64,000 nt of DNA from Pedobacter sp. AJM (lineage in GTDB: Bacteria; Bacteroidota; Bacteroidia; Sphingobacteriales; Sphingobacteriaceae). Below are positions 61,685-64,000 of the stretch, one piece after another (position 1 is the stretch's first letter; each line of letters begins with the position of its first letter). Where the stretch lies: NCBI RefSeq assembly GCF_002197755.1, contig NZ_NHOT01000001.1:835027-899026 (forward strand), given 5' to 3'. The translations under genes and the position numbers were made by a program. The notes beneath the pieces were generated by a model. The model worked only from the letters and a program-made list of their open reading frames with translations. It was not told where the DNA came from and did no database searches.

Positions 61685-63016
61685 ATGATGTTTATCCCTA
61701 AAGTTCATTATTTATCGTTTGCAGCCATAATTTTTATCGTATCAGGCTTAATTGGCTGTTCAGCAGACCAAATGATTTCAAAAAAAGTGGCTAAAACATT
61801 TAAAAATTCGGAGGTAATCAAGCAATATGAGGTGGGTTTTGCTTTGTATGATATGGAAGGCCATAAGATGATCTTTCAGAAAGATGCCGACAAATATTTC
61901 ACACCCGCATCCAACACTAAACTGTATACCTTTTATGCGAGTTTGCAAATGTTGCCTGAAAGAATGCCCGCCTTAAAATATGTGGAACGGAATGATTCCC
62001 TGATTTTCTGGGGGACGGGAGACCCTTCATTTTTACAATTTGCGGTAAAGGATCAGTCGGCCTTTCATTTTCTTCAGGCAAGCAATAAAAAACTCTTTTT
62101 TGCACCGGGTCGCTATTCCGGATCTTTTTTTGGCGAGGGATGGAGCTGGGATGATTACGATTATTATTACCAGCCGGAAATTACGGAAATGCCCATAATG
62201 GATAATATGGTAACTTCCACTTACGCTAGTGCACATAAAATCAACATTGAACCAAAGGTTTTTGCTCCTTGCTTTGAAGTTGATTCTACGAAGACTACAG
62301 GGAATTTCCAGGTGACGAGAGATTTTTTGGCAAACCATTTCCGCTATCCTGCCGTTGATGTAAAACCGGGTTATCATCAGCAAAACCCTTATAAAACGAG
62401 TGTCCAGACCACCGTTGAGGTTTTGACAGATACCCTGCATAAAACAGTAGGGATTGTTAACATGAAGATTCCGGCAGATGCAAAAACATTATCCGGAGCC
62501 AAAAGAGATTCTGTTTTGAAGCATATGATGTTACCCAGTGATAATTTTATTGCCGAACATCTGCTATTGGTTTGTTCCAACCAGATCGGAGATACACTGA
62601 GCACCGCAAAAGCCATTCAATATGTAACTAAAAAGTACTTATCTTTTTTGCCAGACAAAGTTCAATGGGCAGATGGTTCAGGTTTATCCCGGCAGAATTT
62701 ATTTACACCCCGTGATAACGTTTACCTGCTGGATTCGATCTATAAACTGGTGAATAACCGCGAAAAGCTTTTCGATATGCTTCCTGCTGGCGGGAAAACC
62801 GGCACCTTGAAAAATGCCTATCCGAAAACTGATCAGCCGTTTATTTATGGCAAAACAGGATCTTTGGGTGGTGTGCATAATCAAAGTGGTTATGTATTGA
62901 CAAAAAAGGGTAAAACTTATATTTACGCTTTTATGAACAATAATTATATTAAACCAACAGCCGAAGTAAGGGCTGAAATGGTGAGAATCATGACCTATAT
63001 TCATGATCATTTTTAA
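61685..63016 (+). CDS. D-alanyl-D-alanine carboxypeptidase/endopeptidase (PBP4/DacB family)
   Basis: A 443-residue low-molecular-weight penicillin-binding protein, peptidase S13. The signal peptide ends with LIGC (Cys25), so it is a lipoprotein. Active-site motifs: SxxK at Ser76-Lys79 (PASNTKLYTF), SxN at Ser285-Asn287 (LPSDNF) and KTG at 390-392 (YGKTGSLGG). It trims or opens peptidoglycan cross-links in the periplasm. Divergent from the retropepsin gene. Its stop is 70 bases before the next gene. Confidence 0.93.
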   Translation: MMFIPKVHYLSFAAIIFIVSGLIGCSADQMISKKVAKTFKNSEVIKQYEVGFALYDMEGHKMIFQKDADKYFTPASNTKLYTFYASLQMLPERMPALKYVERNDSLIFWGTGDPSFLQFAVKDQSAFHFLQASNKKLFFAPGRYSGSFFGEGWSWDDYDYYYQPEITEMPIMDNMVTSTYASAHKINIEPKVFAPCFEVDSTKTTGNFQVTRDFLANHFRYPAVDVKPGYHQQNPYKTSVQTTVEVLTDTLHKTVGIVNMKIPADAKTLSGAKRDSVLKHMMLPSDNFIAEHLLLVCSNQIGDTLSTAKAIQYVTKKYLSFLPDKVQWADGSGLSRQNLFTPRDNVYLLDSIYKLVNNREKLFDMLPAGGKTGTLKNAYPKTDQPFIYGKTGSLGGVHNQSGYVLTKKGKTYIYAFMNNNYIKPTAEVRAEMVRIMTYIHDHF

Positions 63017-63085
63017 TGTATCGCAGCATCAGGCCAACCAATCATCACAGCCGATAACACGCCCGAAGAAAATTTCAATTGCGCA

Positions 63086-64000
63086 ATGAACCAGAGATTA
63101 CGGTCTATCGATCAACCCTTTTCCAATGAGATACTCCTTGATGGTAAAAATTACCTGTATTTTGGAGGTACAGCTTACCTGGGTATTCCGCAGCAGCATG
63201 ATTTTCTTTCTTTATATCTGGAAGGCCTAAAAAAATATGGCCTGAATAATGGTACCAGCCGCAACAACAACATTCAGCTTGGAATCTACCAGGAAGCTGA
63301 ACATGTGGCTGCCATACGTTACCAGGCAGAAGCAGCATTAATCACATCAAGCGGATACCTGGCTGCTCAGTTAACGGTTAAAAAACTTGCAGCCCCCGGA
63401 CATGTAATTTATGCGCCCAATACCCATCCTTCACTTTGGATAGATGAACAACCCGAAGCTAACGGTACTTTCAAAAACTGGAGCAAAGAAACCCTGCAGT
63501 TAATCAATACTTCAACAGAAAAAAACTGGATATTGATCAGTAATGCGATGAACAACCTGGTTCCTGAAGTTTATGATTTCAGCTTCCTGAATAATATTGA
63601 ACCGGATAAAAACATCACTTTAATTGTAGATGATTCTCATGGGATCGGAATAAACAATCAGGGTTTAAGTGCATTCTCCTCCTTACCTGAAAGAGAAAAC
63701 ATCAGTCATGTGGTGGTGGCTTCAATGGCCAAAGCCCTTGGCGTAGACGCCGGATTGATATTGGGTTCAGAAAAAATAATTATGCAGCTCAAATCTACCA
63801 GTACCTTTGTTGGCGCATCTCCTCCTGCCGCAGCTGGTATTTATGCTTTTATGCATGCAGAAAGTATATATAAAAAACAGTGGCTAAAACTTCAGGACAA
63901 CATAAACTTATTAACCAGGAACCTGAATCAATCATGGAAATATGCACCTGGTTTCCCCGCATTTTTAATTGATGATGCTACAATTGACCAGCAATTATGG
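63086..64000 (+). CDS. Alpha-oxoamine synthase-like PLP enzyme (BioF/KBL family), partial
   Basis: 305 codons are visible and the gene runs off the right edge. It begins MNQRLRSIDQPFSNEILLDG. Family features: YLYFGGTAYLGIPQQHDFL and LNNGTSRNNN near the N-terminus, VDDSHGIGI (Asp182, His185; canonical DEAHS-G) and the PLP lysine in SMAKALGVDAGLILG (Lys216). BioF, KBL and serine palmitoyltransferase share this fold; the diverged DDSHGIG motif makes the substrate uncertain. No earlier ATG, GTG or TTG fits before the in-frame stop at 63014. It follows the PBP4 gene, which hints at an envelope-linked role but does not prove it. Confidence 0.82.
   Translation, partial: MNQRLRSIDQPFSNEILLDGKNYLYFGGTAYLGIPQQHDFLSLYLEGLKKYGLNNGTSRNNNIQLGIYQEAEHVAAIRYQAEAALITSSGYLAAQLTVKKLAAPGHVIYAPNTHPSLWIDEQPEANGTFKNWSKETLQLINTSTEKNWILISNAMNNLVPEVYDFSFLNNIEPDKNITLIVDDSHGIGINNQGLSAFSSLPERENISHVVVASMAKALGVDAGLILGSEKIIMQLKSTSTFVGASPPAAAGIYAFMHAESIYKKQWLKLQDNINLLTRNLNQSWKYAPGFPAFLIDDATIDQQLW

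Noticed and set aside
63105..63338. Complement-strand open frame of 77 codons
   Set aside because: It is a shadow of the PLP enzyme gene that runs off the right edge.

Overview
The window looks like a chromosomal segment of a Bacteroidota bacterium, most probably Sphingobacteriaceae (Pedobacter-like). The DNA is moderately AT-rich. Several genes are preceded by the Bacteroidota promoter element TAnnTTTG, and Shine-Dalgarno motifs are mostly absent. Lineage-typical families occur: a type IX secretion type-B giant protein with a PorP/SprF partner, LptE, DUF3127, DUF4197, a LemA/DUF3137 pair, TonB-domain proteins, and a DUF5117/DUF5118 metalloprotease. There is no rRNA, tRNA, CRISPR array, prophage or transposase that I could recognise; this is core-type chromosome with a few lineage-specific modules.

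Layout. 1-2.9 kb: start of a DUF3127 gene, a 23S rRNA methyltransferase-like THUMP protein, an XRE regulator and an HD hydrolase. 2.9-5.0 kb: a two-gene radical SAM / DNA-metabolism pair of unknown chemistry. 5.0-11 kb: a histidine kinase, then miaB, a receiver-less sigma-54 activator, lptE, a TPR-like protein and secG on one strand. 11-14.4 kb: ECF sigma factor with a small membrane protein, DEAD-box helicase, AEC transporter. 14.6-20 kb: cysteine aminopeptidase, sdaA, a TonB-like protein, MgtC. 19-26 kb: PorP/SprF and a ~1975-residue PKD-rich adhesin-like protein. 26-30.5 kb: groESL, a PD40 lipoprotein, DUF4197. 30.7-32.6 kb: ECF sigma factor with a composite anti-sigma/TonB protein. 33-34.6 kb: PiT phosphate transporter and DUF47 partner behind a Pho-box-like promoter. 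34.8-38.5 kb: tandem AsmA-like paralogs. 38.6-40.1 kb: LemA and DUF3137. 40.1-47 kb: a six-gene signalling operon with two hybrid kinases, two single-domain receivers, CheR and CheB but no chemoreceptor. 47-52 kb: zinc peptidase, gltX, another kinase, DinB, thioesterase, DUF6249. 52.4-54.8 kb: Crp-like regulator, SugE-type exporter, a third ECF sigma/anti-sigma pair. 54.8-64 kb: small hydrolase, cold-shock protein, two exported proteins, large metalloprotease, retropepsin-PDZ protein, D-alanyl-D-alanine carboxypeptidase and the start of an alpha-oxoamine-synthase-like enzyme.

How parts work together. Envelope biology dominates: LptE for LPS export, SecG for secretion, the T9SS cargo with its outer-membrane partner, AsmA-like proteins, PBP4 and exported proteases. 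Signal transduction is the second theme: four histidine kinases, three ECF sigma systems, and CheB/CheR whose natural target may be the E/Q-rich coiled coil of the neighbouring hybrid kinase.

The observations most worth following are the radical SAM pair (2973-5009), the receptor-free CheB/CheR operon (40093-47004), the Pho-box-like direct repeat replacing the -33 box before the phosphate operon (34633-34666), a nested inverted repeat that sequesters the start codon of the second AsmA-like gene (36645-36712), and several families of short intergenic repeats. All calls are by reading the sequence; no database search was run.
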